A stretch of DNA of 64,000 nucleotides from Olsenella massiliensis (GTDB lineage: Bacteria > Actinomycetota > Coriobacteriia > Coriobacteriales > Atopobiaceae). The stretch covers positions 310,001 to 374,000 of the forward strand of contig NZ_LN898211.1 in assembly GCF_001457795.1 (NCBI RefSeq), read 5' to 3'. Shown piece by piece: positions 49,558 through 61,152 of the stretch. Below the pieces are notes generated by a model. It was given only the letters and a program-made list of their open reading frames with translations, was not told where the DNA came from and ran no database searches. The position numbers and the translations under genes were made by a program. The first letter of the stretch is position 1; every line of letters begins with the position of its first letter.

Positions 49558-51396
49558 CTATTTGTCCACCATGCCGTGACGCACGCGCCACTTGCGGCGC
49601 TCCGTCTCGTTGAGGATGCGCTTGCGCATGCGGACGGACTTGGGCGTCACCTCGACGAGCTCGTCGTCCATGATGTATTCGAGCGCCTCCTCGAGCGAGA
49701 AGGTCTTGGGCGGCGTGAGCTGCACCGAGATGTCCGCCGTGGACGAGCGCTGGTTGCCGAGGTTCTTGGTGCGGGCTATGTTGACCACCATGTCGCCGGG
49801 GCGGGAGCGCTCCCCCACCAGCATGCCCTCGTAGCAGTCGACGCCGGGGCCCACGAAGAGCTGGCCGCGCTCCTGGAGGGTGCCCAGGGCGTAGGCGACG
49901 GACTTCTCGGTTGACATGGAAATCATGGCGCCGTTCTGGCGGGCGCCAAGCTCGCCGGCGAAGGGCCCGAACTCAAGGAAGGTGTGGTAGAAGACCGCCT
50001 CGCCGTGCGTCACGTTGAGGATGCGATTCTTGAGGCCCATGATGCCGCGGGTGGGAATCTTGAACTCGAGGTGCGTCTGGGTGGTGCCGGCCTCCATGTT
50101 GGTCATGGTGCCGCCCACGTTGCCAAAGAGCTCGATGACCTTGCCGGCATACTCGCCGGGACACTCGACGACGGCCTGCTCGACCGGCTCCAGGCGCCCG
50201 CCGTGGCCGTCCTCCTTGAACAGGACGCGCGGGCGGCCCACCTGAAACTCAAAGCCCTCGCGCCGCATCTGCTCCATGAGCACCGAAAGGTGCAGGATGC
50301 CGCGGCCCGACACCTCCATGCCCGTCTTGTCGGGCAGCTCCTCTATGCGCATCGTCACGTTGTTCTCGCGCTCAAGCTCAAGGCGCTCCTTGAGCTGGCG
50401 TCCGCCGACGATCTGGCCCTCGCGCCCCACGAGGGGCGAGTTTGACGGCTCAAAGACGATGGCGAGCGTGGGGGGATCTATCTCTATGGGCTCAAGCTCC
50501 ACGGGGTTGTCCGGGTCGGTGTAGACGTCGCCGATGTCCGTGCCCTCGATGCCCACGACGGCGGCGATGTCGCCGGCCTCGACCTCCTGGCACTCCTTAC
50601 GCCCCAGGTAGTCAAAGGTGAAGAGCTGCTTGACCTGCGCCATGGCCCTGCTTCCGTCGTTCTTCACGACCAGGATCCTGTCGCCGTCGCGCAGAGTTCC
50701 CGAGTAGACGCGCCCGATGCCGATGCGGCCCACGTACTCGGAGTGGTCAATGGTCACGCACTGCATGGCCAAAGGGCCCTGCGCGTCAACCTCGGGGGCG
50801 GGTAGGGCGTCCACGATCATGTCGAGCATGGGGAACATGTCCATGTTGCCGTCATCTGGCGAGAGGCGCGCAAAGCCGTTGACGGCGGAGCAGTAGATGA
50901 CGTGCTCCATGGCAAACTCAAGCTGGTCGTCCGTCGCACCCAGATCCATCATGAGGTCGAGCGAGGCGTTGAGGGCGCGCTCGGGATCGGCGGCGGGCTT
51001 GTCGACCTTGTTGATGACGACCATGACCTGCAGGCCGGCGGCGATGGCGTGCCTGAGCACGAAGCGCGTCTGGGGCATGGGGCCCTCGGCGGCGTCAACG
51101 AGGAGCAGGGCGCCGTCAGCCATCTTGAGGACGCGCTCGACCTCGCCGCCAAAGTCGGCGTGGCCCGGGGTGTCGATGACGTTGATCTTCACGCCCTGGT
51201 ACTCGATGGAGATGTTCTTTGCCAGGATGGTGATGCCCCGCTCGCGCTCCTGGTCGTTCGAGTCAAGCACGCGCTCCTGAACCTGCTGGTTCTCGCGAAA
51301 CGCGTCCGTGGCGCGCAGGAGCTTGTCCACGAGCGTCGTCTTGCCGTGGTCCACGTGGGCGATGATGGCGATGTTTCTTATGTTCTCTTGGAGCAT
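49558..51396 (-). CDS. typA: Ribosome-associated GTPase TypA/BipA
   Basis: A 612-residue translational GTPase. G1 AHVDHGKT (14-21), switch I RERGITILAKN, G3 DTPGHADF (about 76-83) and G4 NKVDKP are intact. EF-G-like domains follow, and the C-terminal TypA-specific domain ends with RKRILNETERRKWR. It acts in ribosome assembly and stress growth. The start ATG at 51396 follows AGAGG; the extra 23 residues of a longer frame have no support. A TATACA (51456-51461, minus) upstream may be its -10. Confidence 0.96.
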   Translation of the reverse strand: MLQENIRNIAIIAHVDHGKTTLVDKLLRATDAFRENQQVQERVLDSNDQERERGITILAKNISIEYQGVKINVIDTPGHADFGGEVERVLKMADGALLLVDAAEGPMPQTRFVLRHAIAAGLQVMVVINKVDKPAADPERALNASLDLMMDLGATDDQLEFAMEHVIYCSAVNGFARLSPDDGNMDMFPMLDMIVDALPAPEVDAQGPLAMQCVTIDHSEYVGRIGIGRVYSGTLRDGDRILVVKNDGSRAMAQVKQLFTFDYLGRKECQEVEAGDIAAVVGIEGTDIGDVYTDPDNPVELEPIEIDPPTLAIVFEPSNSPLVGREGQIVGGRQLKERLELERENNVTMRIEELPDKTGMEVSGRGILHLSVLMEQMRREGFEFQVGRPRVLFKEDGHGGRLEPVEQAVVECPGEYAGKVIELFGNVGGTMTNMEAGTTQTHLEFKIPTRGIMGLKNRILNVTHGEAVFYHTFLEFGPFAGELGARQNGAMISMSTEKSVAYALGTLQERGQLFVGPGVDCYEGMLVGERSRPGDMVVNIARTKNLGNQRSSTADISVQLTPPKTFSLEEALEYIMDDELVEVTPKSVRMRKRILNETERRKWRVRHGMVDK

Positions 51397-51568
51397 GCGG
51401 GCCTCTGTCCCTCGTTCTGTGGTTTGCCGGCAGACGCGGCACGTAACTGGAAGACTGTATACCACGCCACCGCCGGGGCGACGGGCGTGGGCAAGAAAGC
51501 TGCGTTATTTCACGGACGTCGCGCCCGAGGGAGGGGTGCTCACCTCTTTGGGGCGGCGGCTGAAAGCG

Positions 51569-52015
51569 TCACAGAAGCGGATCGATCTCGCCTGCGGGGG
51601 CCGGGTCGCTCCATTGAAAGTCCTCGTGGGCGCCCCTGCCTGCCACGAGCGAGTAGGCGGAGTAGGCCCGGTAGCCCCGCTCGCCAAACTCGAGCATGAG
51701 CGCGTCGTGATAGGAACCGTCGTCGTCGGCGACGGCTCCCTCGTAGGCGATCGCGTAGCGCACCGGCGCCGCAGGGTCATGTGCGTCCGCGGCGAGTGAC
51801 CTGACCGTCTCGCGGGCGCCCATGAGGCAGGCCTCCACCCCGTCGTCAGAGACGTCGTAGGACGTCACGGTGCCGTCGCGGGCCTGGACGACGAGCAGGA
51901 CGTTGAGGTCCCTGCCGTCCGCGAGGAGGTTGAGCGCGTCGCCTGCAAGCGTCGCTCCCAGACTGTCAAGCTCGGGCGACATGCCCTCTTGTCGTTCGGC
52001 TGAGGATGGCGACAT
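51569..52015 (-). CDS. Small protein of unknown function
   Basis: A 148-residue acidic protein with no signal peptide and no membrane helix. It has stretches like LGATLAGDALNLLADGRDLNVLLVVQ and HDALMLEFGERGYRAYSAYSLVAGRG and a rich alternation of hydrophobic and acidic residues that suggests an alpha/beta fold. AAAGGG lies upstream of the ATG. I do not recognise the family. It lies between tRNA-Ala and typA. Confidence 0.7.
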   Translation of the reverse strand: MSPSSAERQEGMSPELDSLGATLAGDALNLLADGRDLNVLLVVQARDGTVTSYDVSDDGVEACLMGARETVRSLAADAHDPAAPVRYAIAYEGAVADDDGSYHDALMLEFGERGYRAYSAYSLVAGRGAHEDFQWSDPAPAGEIDPLL

Positions 52016-52143
52016 GGACGTTGCCCTTTCTTGGACGCGATGTTCCCACAGCATAGCGCAGCGCACGAGGGCGCGCCAAGACGGCGGGGCTGGGCAGATG
52101 GAAAAGGTCACAGGCGAAACGCCCGTGACCTCGCGTCGTGTGG

Positions 52144-52216
52144 TGGAGACGATGGGGTTCGAACCCACGACCTCAGGCTTGCAAAGCCCGCGCTCTCCCA
52201 GCTGAGCTACGTCCCC
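52144..52216 (-). tRNA. tRNA-Ala (anticodon TGC)
   Basis: A 73-base gene: acceptor GGGGACG/CGTCTCC, D arm GCTCAGCTGGGAGAGC, anticodon loop TTTGCAA, T arm with TTCGAAC, discriminator A. CCA is not encoded. Confidence 0.95.
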
Positions 52217-52281
52217 TTTAGCAATAATCACCCCAGCGGCGACTCGGCTCACGCTGGGGTGATTATTATCAAGGAAGGTGG

Positions 52282-52355
52282 TGGGCCCGACAAGGTTCGA
52301 ACTTGTGACCTCCCGGTTATCAGCCGGACGCTCTGACCAACTGAGCTACGGGCCC
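52282..52355 (-). tRNA. tRNA-Ile (anticodon GAT)
   Basis: A 74-base gene: acceptor GGGCCCG/CGGGCCC, D arm GCTCAGTTGGTCAGAGC, anticodon loop CTGATAA, T-loop TTCGAAC, discriminator A. It pairs with tRNA-Ala 65 bases away, the couple usually found in rRNA spacers, but here without rRNA. Confidence 0.95.
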
Positions 52356-52509
52356 AACGCAAGGAGAGATGTTACTCCCCGCAGCCAAAGAGGTCAACCG
52401 TCAAGTTGGTAATTCCTCGGCCATAATTTATCGATTGTGGGCGGGCAGGGCAGGCGGGACGGGTACCATGGCCAGACATAGGGACAGGCTGCCACACGAG
52501 GGGGTGCTC

Positions 52510-53019
52510 ATGGTACGCATGGACATACAGACCATCATGGTCGGGGCGGGGCCCATGTCATCCCTCGTCGTGCTGCGGCCGCGATCGGCCGGCAGCGAGG
52601 GCGGAGGGGCCTCGGGGCGACTCCCCATTCGCATCGGCGTGCTCGAGGCGAGCTGTATCTCGGCGGGAATCGAGGGTTCGCCCGTGGGGCGACCCCTTAC
52701 CCATGACCTGCTGCTTGACTGCATCGGGCAGATGGGCGGGTCATTGGACTCCGTCGAGATCGTTGACGTGCGGGGCACGACCTTCTTTGCCCGTCTCAAC
52801 GTGAGCTGCGCGTCGGGCCGCCACGTGGAGCTTGACGCCCGACCCTCGGACGCGCTGGCGCTCGCCATCCGCGCGGAGGTGCCCATCTTTGCCGACGAGA
52901 CCGTGCTCGAACGCGCGACCATGCCCGACTTCGACGCGGTCGAGAAGCGGGAGAGGCAACAGGAGCTCGAGGAGTTTCACGACTTTGTCGAGCACCTCTC
53001 GCCCGAGGACTTCTCCTAG
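52510..53019 (+). CDS. Bifunctional nuclease family (DUF151) protein
   Basis: A 169-residue protein. The DUF151/BFN core spans residues about 35-140: LPIRIGVLEASCISAGIEG, RPLTHDLLLDCIGQMG, TTFFARLNVSCASGRHVELD and ARPSDALALAIRAEVPIFAD. Members carry DNase/RNase activity in plants and possibly in bacteria. An acidic helix (VEKRERQQELEEFHDFVE) ends the protein. The ATG at 52510 is preferred, because GAGGGGG lies 6-7 bases upstream; a longer form from 52468 is possible. Confidence 0.88.
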   Translation: MVRMDIQTIMVGAGPMSSLVVLRPRSAGSEGGGASGRLPIRIGVLEASCISAGIEGSPVGRPLTHDLLLDCIGQMGGSLDSVEIVDVRGTTFFARLNVSCASGRHVELDARPSDALALAIRAEVPIFADETVLERATMPDFDAVEKRERQQELEEFHDFVEHLSPEDFS

Positions 53020-53035
53020 CCCATCGTCGCCGCGA

Positions 53036-53059
53036 CCCGCCGTCCCAGTGGGAGGCGGG
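53036..53059. terminator. Hairpin between convergent DUF151 and gyrA genes
   Basis: CCCGCC-G-TCCC pairs with GGGA-GGCGGG around an AGT loop (53036-53059), one base bulged. It is likely shared by both directions. No T tract. Confidence 0.55.
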
Positions 53060-53119
53060 CCGCAGCAGACTCTCTTCGCGAGAGGTCGCAGGTCATGGCT
53101 CGCAGGTCACGGGCTGGGC

Positions 53120-55909
53120 CTACTCGTCGTCACCCTCGATCATGGTGTCGTCAAGCTCCTCCTCGCCGCCGATGTCAACGGGCTCCTCCTCGGCGGCGTC
53201 GGCGGCGCCTGCGCCGGCGAGGTCGAGCACGCCCTGGTTGGCCTGGGCCTTGGGGGCCTTCTTCTTGCGGGCGACCATGCGCGCGAGGGCGCTCACCCGG
53301 TCGTTGTCGCTCATGTTCATGATGCGGACGCCCTGGGTCGAGCGGCCGAGCCGCGAGATGTCCGCCGTCTTGACGCGAATGACGACGCCCTCCTCGGACA
53401 CGATCATGAGCTCGTGCTGGGGACCCACCACGCGACATGCCACGAGGTCGCCCTTCTTGGCGGTCATCGAGATGGTGGCGACGCCCTGCCCGCCGCGGCG
53501 GTGCTGGGGATACTCGCTCACGGGCGTGCGCTTGCCGTAGCCCTTCTCGGTCACCACGAGCAGGTCTCCCCTGCCGTTGGAGATCTCCATGCCCAGCATC
53601 TTGGCGTCGCCCTTGAGCGTGATGCCGCGCACGCCCGAGGTGGCGCGTCCCGTGGGCCTAATCTCGGACTCGTCAAAGACGATGGCCTTGCCCGCCGTGG
53701 AGCACAGGATGGCCTTCTCGCCCTGCTTGACGCGACGCACGTTGACGAGCTCGTCATTGCGCTTGAGGTTGATGGCGATGATGCCGTCGCGACGGCTCTT
53801 GTCATAGTCGCTCATGGCGGTCTTCTTGACCATGCCGTCACGGGTGGCAAACATCAGATACTCGTCGGTGGGGAACTCGCGCGTGGTGATGACGGCGGTG
53901 GGATGCTCGCCGTCCTCCAGCGGTATGACGTTGACGAGCGCCGAGCCCCGGGCGTGGCGCGAGCCAATGGGCAGCTCGTGCACCTTGACGCGGTACACCT
54001 TTCCCTTGTTGGTGAAGAAGAGCACGTAGTCGTGGGTGGAGGCAACGAAGAGATCCTCCACGAAATCGGTTTCCTTGAGCGAGAGGCCCTGGATGCCCTT
54101 GCCGCCGCGGCGCTGCGAGCGATAGGTCGAGACGGGCAGGCGCTTCACGTAGCCGGCGTGCGTCACGGTGATGACCATGTCCTCCTCGGCGATGAGGTCC
54201 TCTACGTCAAGGACGACCGGCGCGTCCGAGATGGCGGTGCGGCGCGCGTCCGCGAACTTGTCCTTGATCTCGAGCATCTCGCTCTTGATGACGCCGAGGA
54301 TCTTCCTCTCGTCGGCGAGGAGTTCCTCGTAGTAGGCGATGGCACGCCTGAGGCCGTCGAGCTCCTGCTCGATCTTGTCGCGCTCCAGGCCGGTCAGGCG
54401 CCGCAGGCGCATCTCGAGGATGGCCGTCGTCTGCTCCTTGGTGAAGGCAAAGCGCTCGGTCAGGCGCGCGGCCGCCTCGGCGTCCGTGCGGCTTGAGCGG
54501 ATGATGGAGATGACCTCGTCGATGTGGTCGAGCGCCAGCAGCAGGCCCTCGAGGATGTGGGCGCGCGCCTGTGCCTTCGCGAGGTCAAAGCGCGTCCTGC
54601 GCGTGACGACGTCAACCTGGTGGTCAATGTAGTGCCTGAGGATCTGAGGGAGCGAGAGCAGCTTGGGCACGCCGCCCACAAGGGCCAGGTCGATGATGCC
54701 GAAGGAGGTCTGGAGCATCGAGAACTTGTACAGGTTGTTGAGCACGACCTCGGGGATGGCGCCCTGCTTGAGCTCGATGACCAGGCGCAGGCCCTTGCGG
54801 TTGGACTCGTCGCGCATGTCAGAGATGCCCTCGATGCGCTTGTCGTTGACGAGCGTGGCGATCTTCTCCTGAAGGTTGCCCTTGTTGACGCCGTAGGGAA
54901 ACTCCGTGAAGACGAGCTTGTTGCGGCCGCCCTTGGTTGACTCGACGTGCGCCTTGGCACGCACGGTGAGGATGCCGCGGCCCGTCTCGTATGCCTGGCG
55001 GATGCCCTCGGAGCCCATGATGACGGCGCCCGTGGGAAAGTCGGGGCCCGGCATGACCCGCATGAGCTCGTCAATCGTGACATCGGGGTTGTCGATCATC
55101 AGACAGGTGGCGTCAATGACCTCGCCGAGGTTGTGCGGCGGGATGTTGGTTGCCATGCCCACGGCGATGCCCTGCGACCCGTTGACGAGGATGTTGGGAA
55201 AGCGGGAAGGCAGCACCGAGGGCTCCTGGAGCGACTCGTCATAGTTGGGCTGCCAGTCCACGGTGTCCTTGTTGAGGTCGCGCAGAAGCTCCATGGCGGG
55301 GCGGGCCAGGCGGCTCTCGGTGTAGCGCATGGCGGCTGCCGAGTCGCCGTCGATGTTGCCAAAGTTGCCGTGGCCGTCAACCAGGGAGATGCGCATGGAG
55401 AACCACTGCGCCAGGCGGACCATGGCATCATAGACGGCCACGTCGCCGTGCGGGTGGTACTTGCCGATGACCTCGCCGACCGTCCAGGCCGACTTCTTGT
55501 GGGGCTTGTTGGGAAAGATGCCCGCCTCGTTCATGGCGTAGAGGATGCGGCGATGCACCGGCTTAAGGCCGTCGCGCACGTCCGGCAGGGCGCGGGCGGT
55601 GATGACCGACATGGAGTACTCGATGAACGACTGCTCCATCTCGTGGCCGAACTCGCGCGTCTGCAACGTCCCGCCGTGGATGTCGGTATCGTCCCCGCCG
55701 CCGCGGGCGTCGGGGAGCGGCTCGAGGTCGTCATCCGTCTCGGCGTCCGCGTCGTTGTCCGTGGCGGCCTCGTCGTCAGCGTCGGGGTCATAGACCGGCA
55801 GCGGCGGGTCCTCTTGGTCGCGCTGGGCACGCGCGAGCAGCTCGCGGAGGTCATCGGGCATCATGGCGTCATCGTCGGCGCCCGGCCTGGTTGTCGTTTC
55901 GTCAGCCAC
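53120..55909 (-). CDS. gyrA: DNA gyrase subunit A with acidic N-terminal extension
   Basis: A 929-residue topoisomerase subunit. Residues 1-80 are a low-complexity Asp/Glu/Pro extension before the usual start ([20 protein letters not shown]). The active-site tyrosine is in AMRYTESRL. The quinolone region reads [20 protein letters not shown]: Val where E. coli has Ser83, with the Asp87 equivalent kept. The GyrA box is RSQRRGGKG near residue 590, and six beta-pinwheel blades follow. The GTG start at 55909 is preceded by AAGGGA. The gene follows gyrB by 17 bases. Confidence 0.96.
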   Translation of the reverse strand: MADETTTRPGADDDAMMPDDLRELLARAQRDQEDPPLPVYDPDADDEAATDNDADAETDDDLEPLPDARGGGDDTDIHGGTLQTREFGHEMEQSFIEYSMSVITARALPDVRDGLKPVHRRILYAMNEAGIFPNKPHKKSAWTVGEVIGKYHPHGDVAVYDAMVRLAQWFSMRISLVDGHGNFGNIDGDSAAAMRYTESRLARPAMELLRDLNKDTVDWQPNYDESLQEPSVLPSRFPNILVNGSQGIAVGMATNIPPHNLGEVIDATCLMIDNPDVTIDELMRVMPGPDFPTGAVIMGSEGIRQAYETGRGILTVRAKAHVESTKGGRNKLVFTEFPYGVNKGNLQEKIATLVNDKRIEGISDMRDESNRKGLRLVIELKQGAIPEVVLNNLYKFSMLQTSFGIIDLALVGGVPKLLSLPQILRHYIDHQVDVVTRRTRFDLAKAQARAHILEGLLLALDHIDEVISIIRSSRTDAEAAARLTERFAFTKEQTTAILEMRLRRLTGLERDKIEQELDGLRRAIAYYEELLADERKILGVIKSEMLEIKDKFADARRTAISDAPVVLDVEDLIAEEDMVITVTHAGYVKRLPVSTYRSQRRGGKGIQGLSLKETDFVEDLFVASTHDYVLFFTNKGKVYRVKVHELPIGSRHARGSALVNVIPLEDGEHPTAVITTREFPTDEYLMFATRDGMVKKTAMSDYDKSRRDGIIAINLKRNDELVNVRRVKQGEKAILCSTAGKAIVFDESEIRPTGRATSGVRGITLKGDAKMLGMEISNGRGDLLVVTEKGYGKRTPVSEYPQHRRGGQGVATISMTAKKGDLVACRVVGPQHELMIVSEEGVVIRVKTADISRLGRSTQGVRIMNMSDNDRVSALARMVARKKKAPKAQANQGVLDLAGAGAADAAEEEPVDIGGEEELDDTMIEGDDE

Positions 55910-55926
55910 GTGGCTTGTCCCTTCGT

Positions 55927-58089
<2,163 letters not shown>

Positions 58090-58127
58090 TCAATCCTCGT
58101 GTCCCCCGGCGCGGGCGCGCACGGACG

Positions 58128-58682
58128 TCACGACGCGGGCGGAGGGGGCGTCCGGTCGCGGCGCAGGCTGTCCCTCATGGCCTGGGCCAGGCGCTCCCTC
58201 AGTCCCGGCGGCAGGTCGGCGCAGCGCCTACGGACGCGCTCCTCATCCTGCGGCGAGAGGGGCGCGGTCACGGCGGGCGAGGGGGCGCGGGATGGCGTGG
58301 GCGGGCGGCGGTTGCGCGCCAGCCTGAACTCAAGGCCCGAGAGCTCGAGGCCCGCCGCGGCGAGGCGGGCGAGGTAGATCTCTCGGTTGGTGTTCCAGTC
58401 CATCAGCCGCGCGTGGGAGTCAACGTAGACGCCCATCACCGGCGGCAGTGCGTCGTTTGGGGGCTTGCGCAGATAGACGCCGCAGGTGTGCGTACGCTCC
58501 ACGTCGCCGTTGGCGTCGCGCCATGCGACGGCAGCGCGCTGGTTGGCGCTCAGGGAACGTCCCAGACCGCGAGACAGGAAGCGTCCCAGAAGGTGGTCAA
58601 CTGACTCCGAGCCCCTCTCGCGCGGGTTGAGACCCCACACCGACCTCAGGGCGCCCGAGCTTGGAGGCTTCCACTCACTCAC
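58128..58682 (-). CDS. DUF721 protein, DciA-type helicase operator
   Basis: A 184-residue protein. Residues about 20-120 form the DUF721 domain, with VDHLLGRFLSRGLGRSL at its start and VGVYVDSHARLMDWNTNREIYLARL in the KH-like part. The C-terminal third is Arg/Pro-rich. In bacteria without DnaC/DnaI, DciA helps load the replicative helicase DnaB, which fits its place next to recF and gyrB and the presence of a dnaB gene without a loader here. The start is a GTG overlapping the recF stop by 8 bases. Confidence 0.85.
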   Translation of the reverse strand: MSEWKPPSSGALRSVWGLNPRERGSESVDHLLGRFLSRGLGRSLSANQRAAVAWRDANGDVERTHTCGVYLRKPPNDALPPVMGVYVDSHARLMDWNTNREIYLARLAAAGLELSGLEFRLARNRRPPTPSRAPSPAVTAPLSPQDEERVRRRCADLPPGLRERLAQAMRDSLRRDRTPPPPAS

Positions 58683-59769
58683 CTATGCTCACCACCCGCG
58701 CGGCCTCAAGGAGCGAGTCAGGAAAGTATCCCAGGTTCGTGGTGGTGATGACGGTCTGGACGCCCTCCTGCACAAAGCTCGTCATCGCGATGCGACGTCG
58801 CTCGTCAAGCTCGCTCATGACGTCATCAAGCAAGAGCAGAGGCGCACCGCCCGTGAGCTCGTGGCTGAGCGCCAGCTCGGCCATCTTCCACGCCAGCACG
58901 ATGGTGCGCTGCTGGCCCTGCGAGGCAAAGGAGCGCGCGTCGCGGCCGTCAACCAGGAAGGTCACGTCGTCGCGCTGAGGTCCCACGAGCGTCTGCTGAC
59001 GGCGTCGCTCCTGCTCGCGCAGCTCGCCCAGGCGCCTGAGGAAGATCTCGCGCAGCTCGTCTCGGGAGAGCGCGGTAGGGTCGACGTCGGCGCCCAGCGA
59101 GCACAGGTAGGAGCAGTCAAGGCGCTCTCCCTCCGCGAGCTGGGCGTGGATTCTCTTGATGTGCGCCGCCAGGCGCGTGAACATCCTCGCGCGTGCGGCC
59201 AGGAGGGTCGCGCCGCCCAGTGACAGGGACTCGTCCCAGGCCTCGAGCAGGGAGCTGTCCGGGTTGATATCCTTGAGCAGACGGTTGCGCTGCTCGACGG
59301 CATGGAGGTAGGAGCCCAGGACGCTCCCGTAGCCCTTGTTGACCTGTCTGCCGAAGGCGTCGAGCTCGTCTCGGCGCCATGAGGCCCCACGCTTGACGAG
59401 CGAGAGGTCGTCGGGCGTAAAGAGCACGCTCATCAGCGACGCGGGAAGGTCGGCGGCCACGCAGCGCTTGCCGTTGCGCTCAAAGAGGCGTCGCGCGCCC
59501 TCGACGCGGCAGGCCACGTCGATGACTCGTCCGTCGCCGGTGAGCGTCGCGACGGCGCGGGCGCCGGCCGCGCCCTCCAAGATGAGGTCCTGAGGTCGGG
59601 GGCGCCTGAAGGAACATCCAGCCGTCAGGAGCTGGAGCGCCTCTATGACGTTGGTCTTGCCCGCGGCATTATGGCCGTGCAGTATGGTCATGCCCCCCGC
59701 AAACGTCAGGGCCTCGTGGCGAAAGTTGCGCCAGTCGTCGAGCGTGAGGGTCCGCACGAGCAGTCCCAT
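58675..59769 (-). CDS. recF: DNA replication and repair protein RecF
   Basis: A 364-residue SMC-like ATPase of gap repair. Walker A is GHNAAGKTNVIEAL (about 32-45). VGPQRDDV and the signature ASQGQQRTIVLAWKMAEL, and Walker B PLLLLDDVMSELDERRR, are intact. RVVSIGE ends the protein. It starts two bases before the dnaN stop-side spacer and overlaps the DUF721 gene. Confidence 0.95.
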   Translation of the reverse strand: MGLLVRTLTLDDWRNFRHEALTFAGGMTILHGHNAAGKTNVIEALQLLTAGCSFRRPRPQDLILEGAAGARAVATLTGDGRVIDVACRVEGARRLFERNGKRCVAADLPASLMSVLFTPDDLSLVKRGASWRRDELDAFGRQVNKGYGSVLGSYLHAVEQRNRLLKDINPDSSLLEAWDESLSLGGATLLAARARMFTRLAAHIKRIHAQLAEGERLDCSYLCSLGADVDPTALSRDELREIFLRRLGELREQERRRQQTLVGPQRDDVTFLVDGRDARSFASQGQQRTIVLAWKMAELALSHELTGGAPLLLLDDVMSELDERRRIAMTSFVQEGVQTVITTTNLGYFPDSLLEAARVVSIGE

Positions 59770-59771
59770 GG

Positions 59772-60875
59772 CTACATCCTGACGGGCATCAGCAGATAGA
59801 GGTAGTTGATCTGACCATACGACTTGAAGATGCCGGGCTGCATGGTGTTCTGGAGCTCGAGCGTCAGCTGGCTGTCTGTGGCCGCCGCGTTGACGCAGTC
59901 AAAGACGTAGTGATAGTTGAGGGCGATGGACATGCTCTCTCCCTCCGCGCGGACGGGGACCGTCTCCGTCGAGTCGCCCTGGTCAGGAGAGGATGCCGAC
60001 AGCCTCATGACCTCGCCCTCGACGTCGATGTCAAAGCGCACAGACGAGTTGGCCTGGGCGATGACGGAGACCCTCCTGAGGGCCGCCGAGAGGGTCTCGA
60101 CGTCAACGGTGACGGAGGTTCCGCAGCTCGACGGCAGCAGCTGCTTGTAGTTGGGAAACGTCCCTTCGATCCTTCGGGCTACGTAGGTCGTGGCACCAAA
60201 CGAGAACACGACCTGGCTCTCGTTGGTGCCCATCATCATGCTGTCGGCGTCTGAGGCCAGCGAGAGCACGTCATGCAGGGTGGAGCCGGCGACGATGGCC
60301 GTGAAGGGCTCGTCCGCACCGGATGTCTCGGTGTTGGAGTCACACACGGCGAGACGATACGAGTCCGTGGCAACCATGCGAATCGTGTTCTCGTGGACGG
60401 AAAGGAGCACGCCCGAGAGGATGGGTCGCGAGGTGTCCTTTGAGGTCACTTTGTAGACCTTGTCGACCATGGCACCCACGAGCGCGCAGGGAAGCTCGAT
60501 GGAACGCTCGAGGGTGTAGGAGGGAAACTCGGGAAAGTCCGCCGCGTCGAGCGTGTTGAGACGAAAGCGAGACTTCTCGCAGGCGATGACGACGATGTGG
60601 TCGCGGCTTTCGAAGCTGACCGCCGCGTCCGAGAGCGTCTTCACGATGGCCTGCAAGGTCTTGCCCGCGACGACCGTCTCTCCCTCCTCCTCGACGTTGG
60701 CGGCGACGCTGTGTCGTATCGAGATGGTGAGGTTGGTGGTCTGCAGCTCGATGGCCCCAGGTCTGGCGATGATGTGGATGCCTGACAGGATGGGGAGGGT
60801 CGAGTTTGACGCCATACCCTTCGTCACGACGGCGAGGGCCCTCTCCAAGGATGACTGGCTTACCGAGAACTTCAT
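59772..60875 (-). CDS. dnaN: DNA polymerase III beta subunit (sliding clamp)
   Basis: A 367-residue clamp of three repeated domains: MKFSVSQSSLERALAVVTKG, FPSYTLERSIELPCALVGAMV, EGTFPNYKQLLPSS and the closing PGIFKSYGQINYLYLLMPVRM. AAAGGGG is a fair ribosome site. An AT-rich promoter candidate lies 70-90 bases upstream. Confidence 0.96.
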   Translation of the reverse strand: MKFSVSQSSLERALAVVTKGMASNSTLPILSGIHIIARPGAIELQTTNLTISIRHSVAANVEEEGETVVAGKTLQAIVKTLSDAAVSFESRDHIVVIACEKSRFRLNTLDAADFPEFPSYTLERSIELPCALVGAMVDKVYKVTSKDTSRPILSGVLLSVHENTIRMVATDSYRLAVCDSNTETSGADEPFTAIVAGSTLHDVLSLASDADSMMMGTNESQVVFSFGATTYVARRIEGTFPNYKQLLPSSCGTSVTVDVETLSAALRRVSVIAQANSSVRFDIDVEGEVMRLSASSPDQGDSTETVPVRAEGESMSIALNYHYVFDCVNAAATDSQLTLELQNTMQPGIFKSYGQINYLYLLMPVRM

Positions 60876-60941
60876 CGTGACCCCTTTCGACGCGGTCGCC
60901 CCGGGCGCAGGGCAAAGGTTGGTTGCTGCTACTAATACTGT

Positions 60942-60969
60942 CTTATATATAAGAGAACAGTACTAACAA
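60942..60969 (-). promoter_or_regulatory. Candidate dnaN promoter in an AT-rich palindrome
   Basis: TTGTTA (60964-60969, minus) and TATAAG (60942-60947) are 16 bases apart. The -10 region sits in the palindrome CTTATATATAAG (60942-60953), which could also melt easily. The 277-base gap 60876-61152 also has two GGTTTCAAC direct repeats (61129-61137 and 61141-61149) and no clear DnaA box. Confidence 0.4.
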
Positions 60970-61152
60970 TATCGCGTGACGCTTTGTAGAGAACTGTGAC
61001 GTCAGGCAGGTGGAAGGGCATGTTTCGCGCGACGGGACAGGGGGCGGAACTCTTCATCATCAACATCAGCGCCCCTCCTCCCATCGTCCTTCGACACCGA
61101 ACGCCTGGTTTTCATAGCTCGTCGCAACGGTTTCAACGTAGGTTTCAACATC

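Noticed and set aside
52144-52355. An rRNA operon near the tRNA-Ile and tRNA-Ala genes
   Set aside because: No 16S or 23S sequence flanks them; neighbours are protein genes.
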